A DNA stretch of 64,000 nt from Mycobacterium yunnanensis (GTDB lineage Bacteria; Actinomycetota; Actinomycetes; Mycobacteriales; Mycobacteriaceae): positions 285,150-349,149 of the forward strand of contig NZ_JACKVK010000013.1 of the NCBI RefSeq assembly GCF_025823185.1. Reading direction: 5' to 3'. The notes beneath the pieces were generated by a model, which did not search any database, was not told the DNA's origin, and worked only from the letters and a program-made list of their open reading frames with translations. The stretch's first letter is position 1, and each line of letters starts with the position of its first letter. This document shows, piece after piece, positions 43,647 to 52,782 of this stretch. The translations under genes and the position numbers were made by a program.

Positions 43647-44732
43647 ATGAGTCAGACGGTGCGCGGTGTCATCTCTCGGTCCAAGAAGCAACCAGTCGAA
43701 CTGGTCGACATCGTGATCCCGGACCCCGGGCCAGGCGAGGTCGTGGTCGACGTCATCGCCTGCGGGGTGTGCCACACCGACCTGACCTACCGCGAGGGCG
43801 GCATCAACGACGAGTACCCGTTCCTGCTCGGCCACGAGGCCGCGGGCACCGTGGAGTCGGTCGGCGAGGGCGTCACCAACGTCGAGGTCGGCGACTTCGT
43901 CGTCCTCAACTGGCGGGCGGTGTGCGGGCGGTGCCGGGCCTGCAAGCGCGGCCGCCCGCAGTACTGCTTCGACACCCACAACGCCGCGCAGAAGATGACC
44001 TTGGCCGACGGCACCGAGCTCACTCCGGCGCTGGGCATCGGTGCGTTCGTCGAGAAGACCCTCGTCCACGAGGGCCAGTGCACCAAGGTCGACCCGGAGG
44101 CCGATCCCGCCGTGGCCGGTCTGATCGGGTGCGGCGTGATGGCCGGCATCGGTGCGGCGATCAACACCGGCAACGTCACCCGCGACGACACCGTCGCGGT
44201 CATCGGGTGCGGCGGCGTGGGTGATGCCGCGATCGCGGGAGCCGCCCTGGTCGGCGCCAAGATGGTCATCGCCGTCGACACCGACGACAAGAAGCTGAAT
44301 TGGGCCCGCGACTTCGGCGCGACCCACACGATCAACGCCCGCGAATTCGACGTGGTGGAGACCATCCAGGATTTGACCGGCGGCAACGGCGCCGACGTGG
44401 TGATCGACGCGGTTGGCCGCCCCGAGACGTGGAAGCAGGCGTTCTACGCCCGCGATCTGGCCGGCACCGTCGTGCTGGTCGGCGTGCCCACCCCGGACAT
44501 GACGCTGGAGATGCCGCTGGTCGACTTCTTCTCCCGCGGTGGATCGTTGAAGTCTTCCTGGTACGGCGACTGCCTGCCCGAGCGGGACTTCCCCACCCTC
44601 ATCAGCCTCTACCGCCAGGGCCGGCTGCCACTGGAGAAGTTCGTCTCCGAACGCATCGGACTCGACGGTATCGAGGATGCGTTCCACAAGATGCACGCCG
44701 GCGAGGTGCTGCGTTCGGTGGTGATTCTGTGA
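43647..44732 (+). CDS. mscR: S-nitrosomycothiol reductase / mycothiol-dependent formaldehyde dehydrogenase
   Basis: A 361-residue zinc alcohol dehydrogenase. The catalytic zinc ligands sit in CGVCHTD and GHEAAG, and the structural zinc cysteines lie in CGRCRACKRGRPQYC. The NAD site is VIGCGGVGDAAI. It matches M. tuberculosis MscR (Rv2259), which detoxifies S-nitrosomycothiol and formaldehyde-mycothiol. Its stop overlaps the start of the MBL gene (GTGA), as in other mycobacteria. Confidence 0.95.
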   Translation: MSQTVRGVISRSKKQPVELVDIVIPDPGPGEVVVDVIACGVCHTDLTYREGGINDEYPFLLGHEAAGTVESVGEGVTNVEVGDFVVLNWRAVCGRCRACKRGRPQYCFDTHNAAQKMTLADGTELTPALGIGAFVEKTLVHEGQCTKVDPEADPAVAGLIGCGVMAGIGAAINTGNVTRDDTVAVIGCGGVGDAAIAGAALVGAKMVIAVDTDDKKLNWARDFGATHTINAREFDVVETIQDLTGGNGADVVIDAVGRPETWKQAFYARDLAGTVVLVGVPTPDMTLEMPLVDFFSRGGSLKSSWYGDCLPERDFPTLISLYRQGRLPLEKFVSERIGLDGIEDAFHKMHAGEVLRSVVIL

Positions 44733-45361
44733 GTGCCGCCAACAACATTCAGCGCTTGGTCACCAGCGGCACGTTCGAACTCGACGGCGGCAGCTGGGAC
44801 GTCGACAACAACATCTGGATCGTCGGCGACGAGTCCGACGTGGTGGTGTTCGACGCCGCGCACCAGGCCGGCCCCATCGTCGACGCCGTCGCCGGGCGCA
44901 ACGTGGTGGCCGTGGTGTGCACCCACGGCCACAACGACCACGTGACGGTCGCCCCCGAGCTTGGCAAGACCCTTGACGCGCCCGTGCTGCTGCACCCGGC
45001 CGACGACGTGCTCTGGCGAATGACGCACCCGGACGAGGACTTTCGCGGCGTCGAGGACGGGACGCGGTTGCGCGCGGGCTCGGTCGAGCTGCGGGCGCTG
45101 CACACCCCGGGCCACTCACCGGGCTCGGTCTGCTGGTATGCCCCCGACCTGGGCGCGGTCTTCAGCGGCGACACCCTCTTCAACGGCGGACCCGGGGCGA
45201 CCGGTCGCTCGTACTCCGACTTCCCGACCATCCTGGCGTCGATCTCCGGGCGGCTCGGCACGCTGCCGTCCGACACCGTCGTGTACACCGGTCACGGCGA
45301 CACGACGGTCGTCGGCGACGAGCTCGTCCACTACGACGAGTGGGTCAAGAACGGGAGCTAA
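44729..45361 (+). CDS. Metallo-beta-lactamase-fold hydrolase (Rv2260)
   Basis: A 210-residue protein with the zinc motif THGHNDH and further histidines in HTPGHSPGS and TGHGD, plus the aspartate in FSGDTLF. It is coupled to mscR and is likely to hydrolyse a mycothiol thioester or the mycothiol-formate product. This pairing recalls glyoxalase II or formyl-thiol hydrolase action in other systems. The exact substrate is inferred. Confidence 0.9.
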   Translation: MSAANNIQRLVTSGTFELDGGSWDVDNNIWIVGDESDVVVFDAAHQAGPIVDAVAGRNVVAVVCTHGHNDHVTVAPELGKTLDAPVLLHPADDVLWRMTHPDEDFRGVEDGTRLRAGSVELRALHTPGHSPGSVCWYAPDLGAVFSGDTLFNGGPGATGRSYSDFPTILASISGRLGTLPSDTVVYTGHGDTTVVGDELVHYDEWVKNGS

Positions 45362-45368
45362 CCGGCGC

Positions 45369-45893
45369 TCAGTTCCTGCGGTCGGCGAAACCCGGCGGCA
45401 GGTCGGCGGGCGCCGCGGCGACGATGGTCTGGTCGTCTACGCCGACGTACTCGAACAGGGTGATGTCGGCGAACTCCGGGACGACGTAGATCGGGTAGGT
45501 CGGCCCGGCGTCGCGGTAGGCCCGCATCTCGTCGAGGTGGTCGTTCTGGAACAGCACCGTCTTGGAGCCGTCGAGGCGGATCCACTCGGGGAAGAAGATC
45601 GTGCCGTGCAGCCGTCGTAGTGCCGGCATCACGTTGACGACGACACTCGTGCCGGTGGGCTCGGTCCAGGAGATCTTGTAGACGTCGGGCGCCAGGGTGA
45701 CGAGGTCGACCGTCTGATCGCGCACCCACCGGCCGCCGACGTGCCCGGTGTGGATGCGGTAGTCGATGGTGGTGGCGTTCTTGACGTACATCTCGTACTG
45801 CCATCCATTGGCGTAGGTGTAGATGAAACGGTGTCCCACCAGCCCATTCACGTCCGGGGCTTGGTTACGGTCGGTAGTGTCGTCGATGCTCAC
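45369..45893 (-). CDS. padC: Phenolic acid decarboxylase
   Basis: A 174-residue protein that decarboxylates ferulic, p-coumaric and caffeic acids to vinyl phenols. It keeps the family signature GHRFIYTYANGWQYEMYVKN, followed by RIHTGHVGGRWVRDQ, and the C-terminal part with IFFPEW. It is divergent from a MarR gene 40 bp away with a perfect palindrome between. The gene is not part of the M. tuberculosis order here, so it is an accessory insertion into the conserved block. Confidence 0.92.
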   Translation of the reverse strand: MSIDDTTDRNQAPDVNGLVGHRFIYTYANGWQYEMYVKNATTIDYRIHTGHVGGRWVRDQTVDLVTLAPDVYKISWTEPTGTSVVVNVMPALRRLHGTIFFPEWIRLDGSKTVLFQNDHLDEMRAYRDAGPTYPIYVVPEFADITLFEYVGVDDQTIVAAAPADLPPGFADRRN

Positions 45894-45906
45894 GAATTCA
45901 GTTTAG

Positions 45907-45923
45907 AACAAACTAGGTTTGTT
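45907..45923. promoter_or_regulatory. Perfect palindrome, candidate MarR operator
   Basis: AACAAAC and GTTTGTT arms flank TAG, in the 40-bp gap between padC and marR. MarR-type operators commonly have this form. It is close to both start codons, so binding would block both genes. Phenolic acids are the expected inducers. Confidence 0.75.
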
Positions 45924-45933
45924 AGGAACATAA

Positions 45934-46374
45934 TTGTCGAATGCCGCCGCACTCTCCCGCACGCTCGGCCCATTGCGCCGCGCCGTGCTGCGCGCGACCC
46001 GACTGGCCGAAGACCTCCCCGACCTTCCCGAGACCCACATCGAGGTGCTGCGCACCGTGGCCGACACCCCGGGACTGGGGCCGCCGGCAATCGCCGAGCA
46101 GCTCCGCCTCGCCCGCCCGACGGTCAGCAACTTGATGAAGACCATGCAGCGGGCGCACCTGATCGAGTTGACCCGCGACGTCGACGACGCCCGCCGCGTC
46201 CACGTCACCGCCACCGCGACGGCGTTGGAGTTGCTGCGCCGTTACGACGCCACGAGCGAGGCGATCCTGAACGCGGCGATGGACGAACTCGACCCCGACG
46301 AGCGCGCGGCCGTGGCGGCCGCGGTGCCCGCCCTGACGAAGCTACGGTCGATCCTCGCCGCGTCCGGCCACTAA
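45934..46374 (+). CDS. MarR family regulator
   Basis: A 146-residue winged-helix protein. The recognition region GPPAIAEQLRLARPTVSNLMKTMQ lies at residues 48-72, and the wing is RDVDDARRVHVTATA. The TTG start at 45934 is preferred because the frame continues to the N-terminal helix; an overlapping ATG is in another frame. Being divergent from padC with a shared palindrome, it is a probable phenolic-acid-responsive repressor. PadR usually fills this role in Gram-positives, so the use of MarR is notable. Confidence 0.85.
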   Translation: MSNAAALSRTLGPLRRAVLRATRLAEDLPDLPETHIEVLRTVADTPGLGPPAIAEQLRLARPTVSNLMKTMQRAHLIELTRDVDDARRVHVTATATALELLRRYDATSEAILNAAMDELDPDERAAVAAAVPALTKLRSILAASGH

Positions 46375-47099
46375 CGGCCGTCGAGCACCCGCTTCTTCTC
46401 GGCGTCGTATTCGTCTTGGGTCAGAGCGCCCGAATCACGCAGTCGAGCAAGGCTTTCAAGGGTTTGCACGCGAATGGCGTCCTCGGACGTCGGGTAGGTC
46501 GGCACGGCTCGGATCGTCGGCGGCGTGGCGTCGGCCACCGGCGGCTGCCAGGGGTCGGCGGTGGCGCGCCTCGTCCTGGCAGCCCACACCCTCGCGATGA
46601 TCAGGTCGACGACGGCGAAGCCGAACACCGCCGCCAGAGCCCACGGCAGCCAGCCAAACGCGGAGCCATGGCCGAAGGCCAACGACGGATCGAGGTAGGC
46701 GCTGACATTGCCGTCCAACTCGACGTCGTAGGTTCCCGCCTCCGCCAGGTGGAGGTATCCGATGCGCACGCGTGCGTCGTTGTTGACCGTCGTCGTCGAG
46801 CCGTAGTCCTCGGCGAGCTGGACGTCGGCGCCGTCCGGCCCGGTCATCCGGTACTTCAGCGGCGGGACGGGCAACCCGGACCCACTCCCCCCGACGAGCA
46901 CGGTGTGAAAGCTCACCGTCACCTCACCCGCGGGCAGTTCCACCCGACCCGTCCCGGGAATCGGTACCTCGCCGTAGGCGTCGTACTCGTCGAAGACGAA
47001 GGCGTTGAGCGGCAGAGAGGCGACGAACCCGAGCCCGGCGAGGATCATCGTCACCGTCGCGACGACGGTCAGGATGCGTGGCCCGGGCGAGCTCTTCAT
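46371..47099 (-). CDS. Membrane protein with SHOCT domain
   Basis: A 242-residue protein: an N-terminal helix (ILTVVATVTMILAGLGFVA), an extracytoplasmic domain of about 110 residues, then a second helix (WLPWALAAVFGFAVVDLIIA). The cytoplasmic tail ends in a SHOCT motif (LARLRDSGALTQDEYDAEKKRVL). SHOCT domains are short oligomerisation elements. The function of the outer domain is unknown. Its end overlaps the marR end by 4 bp (convergent). Confidence 0.75.
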   Translation of the reverse strand: MKSSPGPRILTVVATVTMILAGLGFVASLPLNAFVFDEYDAYGEVPIPGTGRVELPAGEVTVSFHTVLVGGSGSGLPVPPLKYRMTGPDGADVQLAEDYGSTTTVNNDARVRIGYLHLAEAGTYDVELDGNVSAYLDPSLAFGHGSAFGWLPWALAAVFGFAVVDLIIARVWAARTRRATADPWQPPVADATPPTIRAVPTYPTSEDAIRVQTLESLARLRDSGALTQDEYDAEKKRVLDGR

Positions 47100-47148
47100 G
47101 GTGGGCAGTCTCGCACGTCGAGGCCATGGAGGGGTTACCGTTCTCGGT

Positions 47149-48228
47149 ATGCCCGAATCGAGTGCGGTGGTGCGCCCCGAGCCGATGCACAGCGCCTCCT
47201 ACACCGCCGCCTCGCGCCTGCAGGCGGCCGGATTGCGGCGGGCGACAACCCTTTTCGAGGAGGCCGCCGCCGAGGTTCCACTGCCACAGTCACCCCGGCC
47301 CATCGTGGTCGCCGACTACGGCGCAGCCACCGGGCACAATTCGCTGGTGCCGATCGGCGCGGCGATCGCCGTGCTGCGCAAGCGGACCCGGCCCGAGCAC
47401 TCGATCCTGGTGACCCACACCGACGTGCCCGACAACGACTTCAGCGAGTTGTTCCGCACCCTCGGCGAGGATCCCGACACCTATCTGAAGAAGGACCGCG
47501 CGTGCTTCGCCTCGGCGGTCGGGCGCTCCTACTACGGCCAGATCATTCCCTCCAACAGCGTGAACCTGGCCTGGTCGGCGTGGTCGACCCACTGGCTCTC
47601 GCGCACTCCCACCCCGGTTCCCGACCACCTGCTGGTCGCGCACAGCCGCGACGGCGAGGTCCGCGCCGCCTATGAACGACAAGCCGCCCGGGACTGGCAC
47701 GAATTCGTCGCGTTCCGCGGTCGCGAGCTGAGCCCGGGCGGGCGCCTCGTGGTGATGACCATGGCGATCGACTCCGACGGCGACTTCGGCTACCGTCCGC
47801 TGCTCGACGCCATCGCCGGAACCCTCGCCGAACTGGTCGGGCGAGGGGTGCTGACCGACGACGAGTCCTCGGCGATGTCCATCCCCATCGCCGGGCGTCG
47901 CGCCCCCGACTTCCTGGCCCCCTTCGCCCCGTCGGGCACCTTCGAGAAGCTCTCCGTTCGGCACCTCGAGGTGTTCGGTGGCGAAGACCGATTCTGGGCC
48001 CGATATCGCGTCGACGGAAAGGCCGACCGGTTTGGCGCGACGTGGTCGGAGTTCTTACGCGGGACGGTCTTCCCGACGCTGGCCGCCACGCTGCCCGCCG
48101 AGCGCCGCGCGGATTTCGTCGACCAGCTGTGCACCGGTGTCGCCCAGCGGCTGGCGGCCGCGCCCGCCGAGGTACGCATCCCGCTGGCGGCCGTCGTCAT
48201 CGAAAAGCAACGGCGCCTTCACCACTGA
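47149..48228 (+). CDS. SAM-dependent carboxyl methyltransferase-like protein (SABATH type)
   Basis: A 359-residue protein. The SAM site PIVVADYGAATGHNSL and the block SVNLAWSAWSTHWLSR (NLMWSSYSLHWLS-type) are the hallmarks of the plant salicylate/jasmonate methyltransferase family. It probably methylates a small carboxylic acid. The ATG at 47149 follows GTTACCGTTCTCGGT and has no strong Shine-Dalgarno. It is divergent from the SHOCT gene (49 bp gap). The real substrate is unknown. Confidence 0.8.
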   Translation: MPESSAVVRPEPMHSASYTAASRLQAAGLRRATTLFEEAAAEVPLPQSPRPIVVADYGAATGHNSLVPIGAAIAVLRKRTRPEHSILVTHTDVPDNDFSELFRTLGEDPDTYLKKDRACFASAVGRSYYGQIIPSNSVNLAWSAWSTHWLSRTPTPVPDHLLVAHSRDGEVRAAYERQAARDWHEFVAFRGRELSPGGRLVVMTMAIDSDGDFGYRPLLDAIAGTLAELVGRGVLTDDESSAMSIPIAGRRAPDFLAPFAPSGTFEKLSVRHLEVFGGEDRFWARYRVDGKADRFGATWSEFLRGTVFPTLAATLPAERRADFVDQLCTGVAQRLAAAPAEVRIPLAAVVIEKQRRLHH

Positions 48229-48231
48229 CCG

Positions 48232-49971
48232 TCAGGGCGTCATCTCGTAGGCGCCGTCGTAGGCCGCCACCCGTTGCCACACCCGGTCGAATCGCGCCGC
48301 GTCGGGCACCGGCTTGCGGACGGCCCCGAGCGCCCACGCCTGTTGCGCCGGAGTGGACGTCGGCTTGCCTTGCAGCGCAATCGAATAGGCGTTGAAGTCG
48401 TCGACCTGGAAGCCGAAGATCTGGTCGACGACGTCGTCGTCGAGCCCGGTGAGCTCCGCCTGCTCCAGGATCAGCTGACCGTAGACGATCAGCGAGAACA
48501 GGTGCCCGACGTTGAGCATGAAGTCCAGATCCCCGACCTGGTCGGCATCGGGTGCGGCGGTGAGCAGCATGTCCCGAAACGCCTGAGCCTGCTCGTAGAA
48601 CACCCCGACGTTGGGCACGTGCGCGTGCCGCTCGTAGACGGGCGTCCAGTCGGCGAACTGGATGGCCCCCGCACCACGGGTGGGTCCTTGGTTCCAGAAG
48701 AACGTGTCGTCGGCAGCGTCGTTGCGGGTCGGAATCTGCGGATAGTCCTTGGGATTGAGCATGTAGTTCGGCATGAACTTCAGCACCAGGCCCACGTTGA
48801 CGTGCACCGTGCCCTCCAACCGCGGCAGACACCCGATCAGCTGGGCGACCTCGCGGAACATCGTGTTCTTCTCGTACCCCTTGGCCGCGACCACGTCGTG
48901 CAGCGCACGAATCACGGTCTCGCCCTCCATGGTGACCTTGGCCTTGGTCATCGGGTTGAACAGCAGGTAGCGCCGATCCTCCAGACTGGCACTGCGGAAG
49001 TAGTCGACCGCCCGTCGGCTGAAGGCCTTCATGGCGATCATCCGGGCATAGGCGTCGACGAAGTTGGCCCGCACGTGGCCGAAGTCCGTGACGGGGTTGC
49101 CGTAGAGAATCCTGTTGTTGGCGTGGGTGATCGCCTCGTAGAAGGCGTGCTCGCACATGCCGATCGACGACGAGCACAGGTTGAACTTTCCGACGTTGAC
49201 GGTGTTGAGCGCGGCGCTGAACGCCTCGACCCCGGTGTGCACGATGTCCTCGGCCCTTACCGGATAGTTCTCCAGGCGGAACGTGCTCACGTAGATCTGC
49301 ATGTGCACGACGTTGTCGATCAGGTGGTAGTCCTCGTGCCGACTGTCGGCGGCGAAGAAGACGTACCCGTCCGGCCCACTGACGTCGCCACGGCGACCGA
49401 AGACCGACACCAGGCTCGCGACGTTGCCGTTGCCGATGTAGTACTTCTCCCCCGATGCCCGGTAGAGAATGCCGTCGGCCTGGTCCTCCTCACTGGCCGG
49501 CGTCAGCACCATGTCGGTGCTGTAGACGTCGGCGCCGTGTTCGCGTTCGGAGAGCCCGAAGGCCATCACCTCGCCCGCCTCGAGATCGTCGGCGGCGCGC
49601 AGCTTGGCGTCCTTGTTCTCGCTCTGCCACACCGGGCCCAGGCCGAGGATGGTGACCTGTTCGGTGTACCAATACGTCAGTCCGTAGAAGCCGAGGATCT
49701 CGGCAAGGGCGGCGTTGCGCGCCCCGTCCCACCGCTTGTCGGGGTCACCGTCCGCGAATTCCGCGGGCGTCAGGAACGTCGCAAAGAGCTTCTCCCGCTT
49801 GACGAACTCGACGAAGTCGGCGGGCCACTGCGCCCGCAGGTCGTCGTCGAGGATGCGCTTCTTGCCCTGGCCCTCGAAGAAGTCGATCGTGGCGCGCAGC
49901 AGACGGCGCGTCGCGGCGTCGAACTCCGACGGATCGTAGGTGCGGGGGTTGAAGAGCAAACCGTCGGTCAT
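48232..49971 (-). CDS. Acyl-CoA dehydrogenase
   Basis: A 579-residue flavoprotein of the acyl-CoA dehydrogenase family, longer than the usual 390-residue type. It has AFGLSEREHGADVYSTDM near residue 138, where a normal enzyme has the FAD-binding ALTEPxxGSD, then GEKYYIGNG. The C-terminal helical part contains ALHDVVAAKGYEKN. The catalytic base is not obvious. It is the last gene of a leftward set with the Hsp70-like gene; the gap is 10 bp. The substrate is unknown. Confidence 0.85.
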   Translation of the reverse strand: MTDGLLFNPRTYDPSEFDAATRRLLRATIDFFEGQGKKRILDDDLRAQWPADFVEFVKREKLFATFLTPAEFADGDPDKRWDGARNAALAEILGFYGLTYWYTEQVTILGLGPVWQSENKDAKLRAADDLEAGEVMAFGLSEREHGADVYSTDMVLTPASEEDQADGILYRASGEKYYIGNGNVASLVSVFGRRGDVSGPDGYVFFAADSRHEDYHLIDNVVHMQIYVSTFRLENYPVRAEDIVHTGVEAFSAALNTVNVGKFNLCSSSIGMCEHAFYEAITHANNRILYGNPVTDFGHVRANFVDAYARMIAMKAFSRRAVDYFRSASLEDRRYLLFNPMTKAKVTMEGETVIRALHDVVAAKGYEKNTMFREVAQLIGCLPRLEGTVHVNVGLVLKFMPNYMLNPKDYPQIPTRNDAADDTFFWNQGPTRGAGAIQFADWTPVYERHAHVPNVGVFYEQAQAFRDMLLTAAPDADQVGDLDFMLNVGHLFSLIVYGQLILEQAELTGLDDDVVDQIFGFQVDDFNAYSIALQGKPTSTPAQQAWALGAVRKPVPDAARFDRVWQRVAAYDGAYEMTP

Positions 49972-49981
49972 GACCCCGAGC

Positions 49982-51706
49982 CTAGGGCTGCTGCGGTTGG
50001 AACGGTGACGGAACGAAGGGCAGACCGGGGATGGTCTGGTACGGCAGCGTCGGGACGACCGGCGCCTGGCTGCTCGACGACGCCGGCGGAGGCTGCGTGG
50101 TCGCCGTCGTCGGCGGTGGCGCCTCGGTGGTCGTGGGTGGGGGCGGTGCGTCGGTGGTCGACGGCGGCGGCGGGGCCTGAGACGCCGGGGGCTGCTCCTG
50201 GGTCTGCGTCACCGTGGCCGGGGGCGCCTGCGGGGCCTGCTCGTAGACGGTCTGCTGCGGCGCCTGCTCCACGGGCGCCGGCGCCTCCGTCGTGGGGCCC
50301 GGAGATTCCGACGTCGCGGGCGGGGCCGACGTCGTGGTCGCAGGGGTCTGCGTCGACGTGTCGTCCTCGCGGAGGAACAACCACAGCGCGGTACCGACCG
50401 CCAGGAGCGCCGCCACGACGGCCACGGCGATGATTCCGGTGGGCCTGCGGTACCACGGCACGGCGGCGGCGCGCGCGTCTTCGTCGTCGTCGGCCACGAA
50501 TGCCATCGGCGGCCGCGGGTCGACGTATTCGGCCTCGCGAGCCTCGGTCACCGGCGCCGGCTCGGGAAGGTCGTCGGCATCCGACCACGCCAGCGCACGG
50601 AACGTCGACGACGCCGGGGCGGCCTCCTCGGCGGGCGGCATCGCGACGATCGGGGCGACCGCCGCCGGCGCCATCGCCGTCGCGCCGTCGGGCACGAGGC
50701 CTCGCGCGGCACCGAGACCGCCGCCGATCGCGGCGGCCAACTCGGGTCGCGCACTGGTGATCACCGGTACCCGCAGCCGCTCCGACAGGGAGGTGACGAC
50801 GACCGGGATGAGCGCACCACCGCCGGCCATGGCCACTCCGGAGAGGTCTCCTGGTCGAATACCACTACGCTGCAACGTGTCCTGCACGGCGTCGAGCAGC
50901 CCACCCAGCGGTTGGCGAATCGACTCGTCGAGTTCGGCGCGGGTGATCCGCACCTCGGATTGCCGCCCGGCCAGATCCACCGCGACGGTCGCCACGGCGG
51001 CGGTCGACAAGCGTTCCTTGGCCGTCCGGCACTGACCGCGCAGCCTGTTGAGGTTGCCCAGTGCCGAGGTCGAGGACAGGTCGACCGAGCCCGAGGACGT
51101 CAGGTCACCGATGACGCGGGTCAGCAGCGCCTGGTCGACCAGATCGCCGGAGAAGTCGGTGTGGCGCACCGTCGGGCCGATCGGTGCGCACCCGTTCGCG
51201 GCGTCGGCCAGGGTGATGCTGGTGCCGGTGCCGCCGACGTCGCACAGCGCGACGACGCCTCGGCTCGGCACACCCGGGTCGTCGCGCAGGGCGGTGAGCG
51301 CCGCGACGGCGTCCGAGCCAAGCGTCATGCCGTCCAGTTCGCGGCGCAGCGCCTCGACGGCGGCGGGGCTCCAGTACGCCGGGTGGGTGACGCCGACCGG
51401 TTCGACGGGCGGGCGACCGCCTGTCAACGCGGCCAGCAACGACCGCAACGACTCGGCGACCAGTGTCTCGGCGCGGTGCGAGGACCCGTCGGATGCCACG
51501 ATCGGCACCGGGTCGCCGACGCGGTCGACGTAGTCGGTGATGATCAGCCCAGGCTCGGTGAGATGGGGGTTCTCGCTGGGTACGCCGACCTCGGCAGGCC
51601 GGTGCGGATACCGCGTCAGCACCGGCGTTCGCGTCACCGCCGAGCGGCCTACCGCCACCGCGCGCAACGCGCTGGCACCAACCGAGAGCCCTATTCCGTC
51701 TGCCAC
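49982..51706 (-). CDS. Hsp70-like actin-fold protein with proline-rich exported tail (Rv2264c-like)
   Basis: A 574-residue protein. The first 340 residues carry an Hsp70/actin-type ATPase with ALCDVGGTGTSITLAD (phosphate 2) and AMAGGGALIPVV (adenosine motif). A membrane helix follows at about 427-447 (IIAVAVVAALLAVGTALWLF). The last 120 residues are a Pro/Thr/Ser-rich tail outside the membrane. This layout matches Rv2264c. It is a single-pass protein with an intracellular ATPase; a role in cell envelope processes is inferred. It starts at GTG, 1 bp after the upstream gene. Confidence 0.85.
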   Translation of the reverse strand: MADGIGLSVGASALRAVAVGRSAVTRTPVLTRYPHRPAEVGVPSENPHLTEPGLIITDYVDRVGDPVPIVASDGSSHRAETLVAESLRSLLAALTGGRPPVEPVGVTHPAYWSPAAVEALRRELDGMTLGSDAVAALTALRDDPGVPSRGVVALCDVGGTGTSITLADAANGCAPIGPTVRHTDFSGDLVDQALLTRVIGDLTSSGSVDLSSTSALGNLNRLRGQCRTAKERLSTAAVATVAVDLAGRQSEVRITRAELDESIRQPLGGLLDAVQDTLQRSGIRPGDLSGVAMAGGGALIPVVVTSLSERLRVPVITSARPELAAAIGGGLGAARGLVPDGATAMAPAAVAPIVAMPPAEEAAPASSTFRALAWSDADDLPEPAPVTEAREAEYVDPRPPMAFVADDDEDARAAAVPWYRRPTGIIAVAVVAALLAVGTALWLFLREDDTSTQTPATTTSAPPATSESPGPTTEAPAPVEQAPQQTVYEQAPQAPPATVTQTQEQPPASQAPPPPSTTDAPPPPTTTEAPPPTTATTQPPPASSSSQAPVVPTLPYQTIPGLPFVPSPFQPQQP

Positions 51707-51707
51707 G

Positions 51708-52781
51708 TCATCTAATCGTGCCAGCTCCAGCTATGAGGGGTAGATCCAGAGGGGTCACCCAGCCCGGCGGGAGGTCGTTGACGGCGGGGACGGCGTTGAG
51801 TGCGCGCAGCCCCGTGGCGAGGCAGCCGGCGGCTGCAGCGTCGCGTCCCGAGCCGTCGGTGAACCGGAACGCGGTCTCTTGGAAGATGCTCGGCGTGCCC
51901 TCGATGTCGACCCGGTAGACGTCGTCGTCACTGCCCGACGGCCAGTCGGGTGCGGCGTCGGAGCCGATGCGGTTGACGTGCTCGAGCTGGATGCGCGTCT
52001 CGCCCCGGTAGACGCCGTTGATCGTGAAGCGGACGGCAGCCACGTTGCCGGGTGCGATGACGCCCTTGGCGGTCTTGCGCTCGTCGGGGGTGATCCACTT
52101 GTCCCACGTCGTCGTGATGTCGTCCAGTTCGATGCCCGCGGCGTAGGCGATCATGGGAACCGTTGCACCCCAGGCGAAGACGAGGATCTCGGGTGTTTCG
52201 AGCAGCGGCCGGTGCTCGGGCGGCATGCCGATGCCCATCTCGAACTCGTAGTCACCCTCGTAGTTGGTGTAGTCGAGCAACTCCGACGCGCGGACGGTCC
52301 GGACCTCCGAGCACAACCCCATCAACGTCATCGGGAACAGGTCGTTGGCGAAGCCCGGGTCGATGCCCGTGGTGAAGCACGACGATCCGCCGGCCTCACA
52401 GGCGTCGGTGATCGGCTGGATCCAGTTGGGCGGGTTGAGGTGCATCTTGGGCCACACCCACGGGGTCATCGACGTCGAGCACACGTCGATCCCGGCCCGG
52501 AGGAATCGCGTGATGAGCGCGATGTTGTCGTCGGCGTGCGCGGCCGTCGGCCCGTAGTGCACCAGGGCGTCGGGGGCCAGCGCGATGAGAGCGTCCACGT
52601 CGTCGGTGGCGGTCAGCCCGATCGGGGCGCCCAGCCCGCAGATCTCGCCGACGTCGCGGCCGACCTTCTCGGGATTGGTGACGCCGACGCCGACGAGTTC
52701 GAAGGAGGGGTGGCGCACGATTTCGGCGACCACCATGCGGCCCACGAAACCCGTGCCCCACAGCACGATTCGCTTGGTCAT
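51708..52781 (-). CDS. Dihydrodipicolinate-reductase-like oxidoreductase
   Basis: A 357-residue NAD(P)-dependent protein. It begins IVLWGTGFVGRMVVAEIV and has VGRDVGEICGLG, and VHYGPTAA for nucleotide contact. It is the same family as the partial gene at 1-233. The ATG at 52781 follows directly after the secreted-protein stop. The substrate is unknown. The three leftward genes (secreted protein, this one, Hsp70-like) have gaps of 1 bp each, so they are one operon. Confidence 0.85.
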   Translation of the reverse strand: MTKRIVLWGTGFVGRMVVAEIVRHPSFELVGVGVTNPEKVGRDVGEICGLGAPIGLTATDDVDALIALAPDALVHYGPTAAHADDNIALITRFLRAGIDVCSTSMTPWVWPKMHLNPPNWIQPITDACEAGGSSCFTTGIDPGFANDLFPMTLMGLCSEVRTVRASELLDYTNYEGDYEFEMGIGMPPEHRPLLETPEILVFAWGATVPMIAYAAGIELDDITTTWDKWITPDERKTAKGVIAPGNVAAVRFTINGVYRGETRIQLEHVNRIGSDAAPDWPSGSDDDVYRVDIEGTPSIFQETAFRFTDGSGRDAAAAGCLATGLRALNAVPAVNDLPPGWVTPLDLPLIAGAGTIR

Positions 52782-52782
52782 C

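Noticed and set aside
48274..50433. A 719-codon + strand frame over the acyl-CoA dehydrogenase gene
   Set aside because: It is antisense to a clear acyl-CoA dehydrogenase and the Hsp70-like tail; composition is that of a shadow frame.
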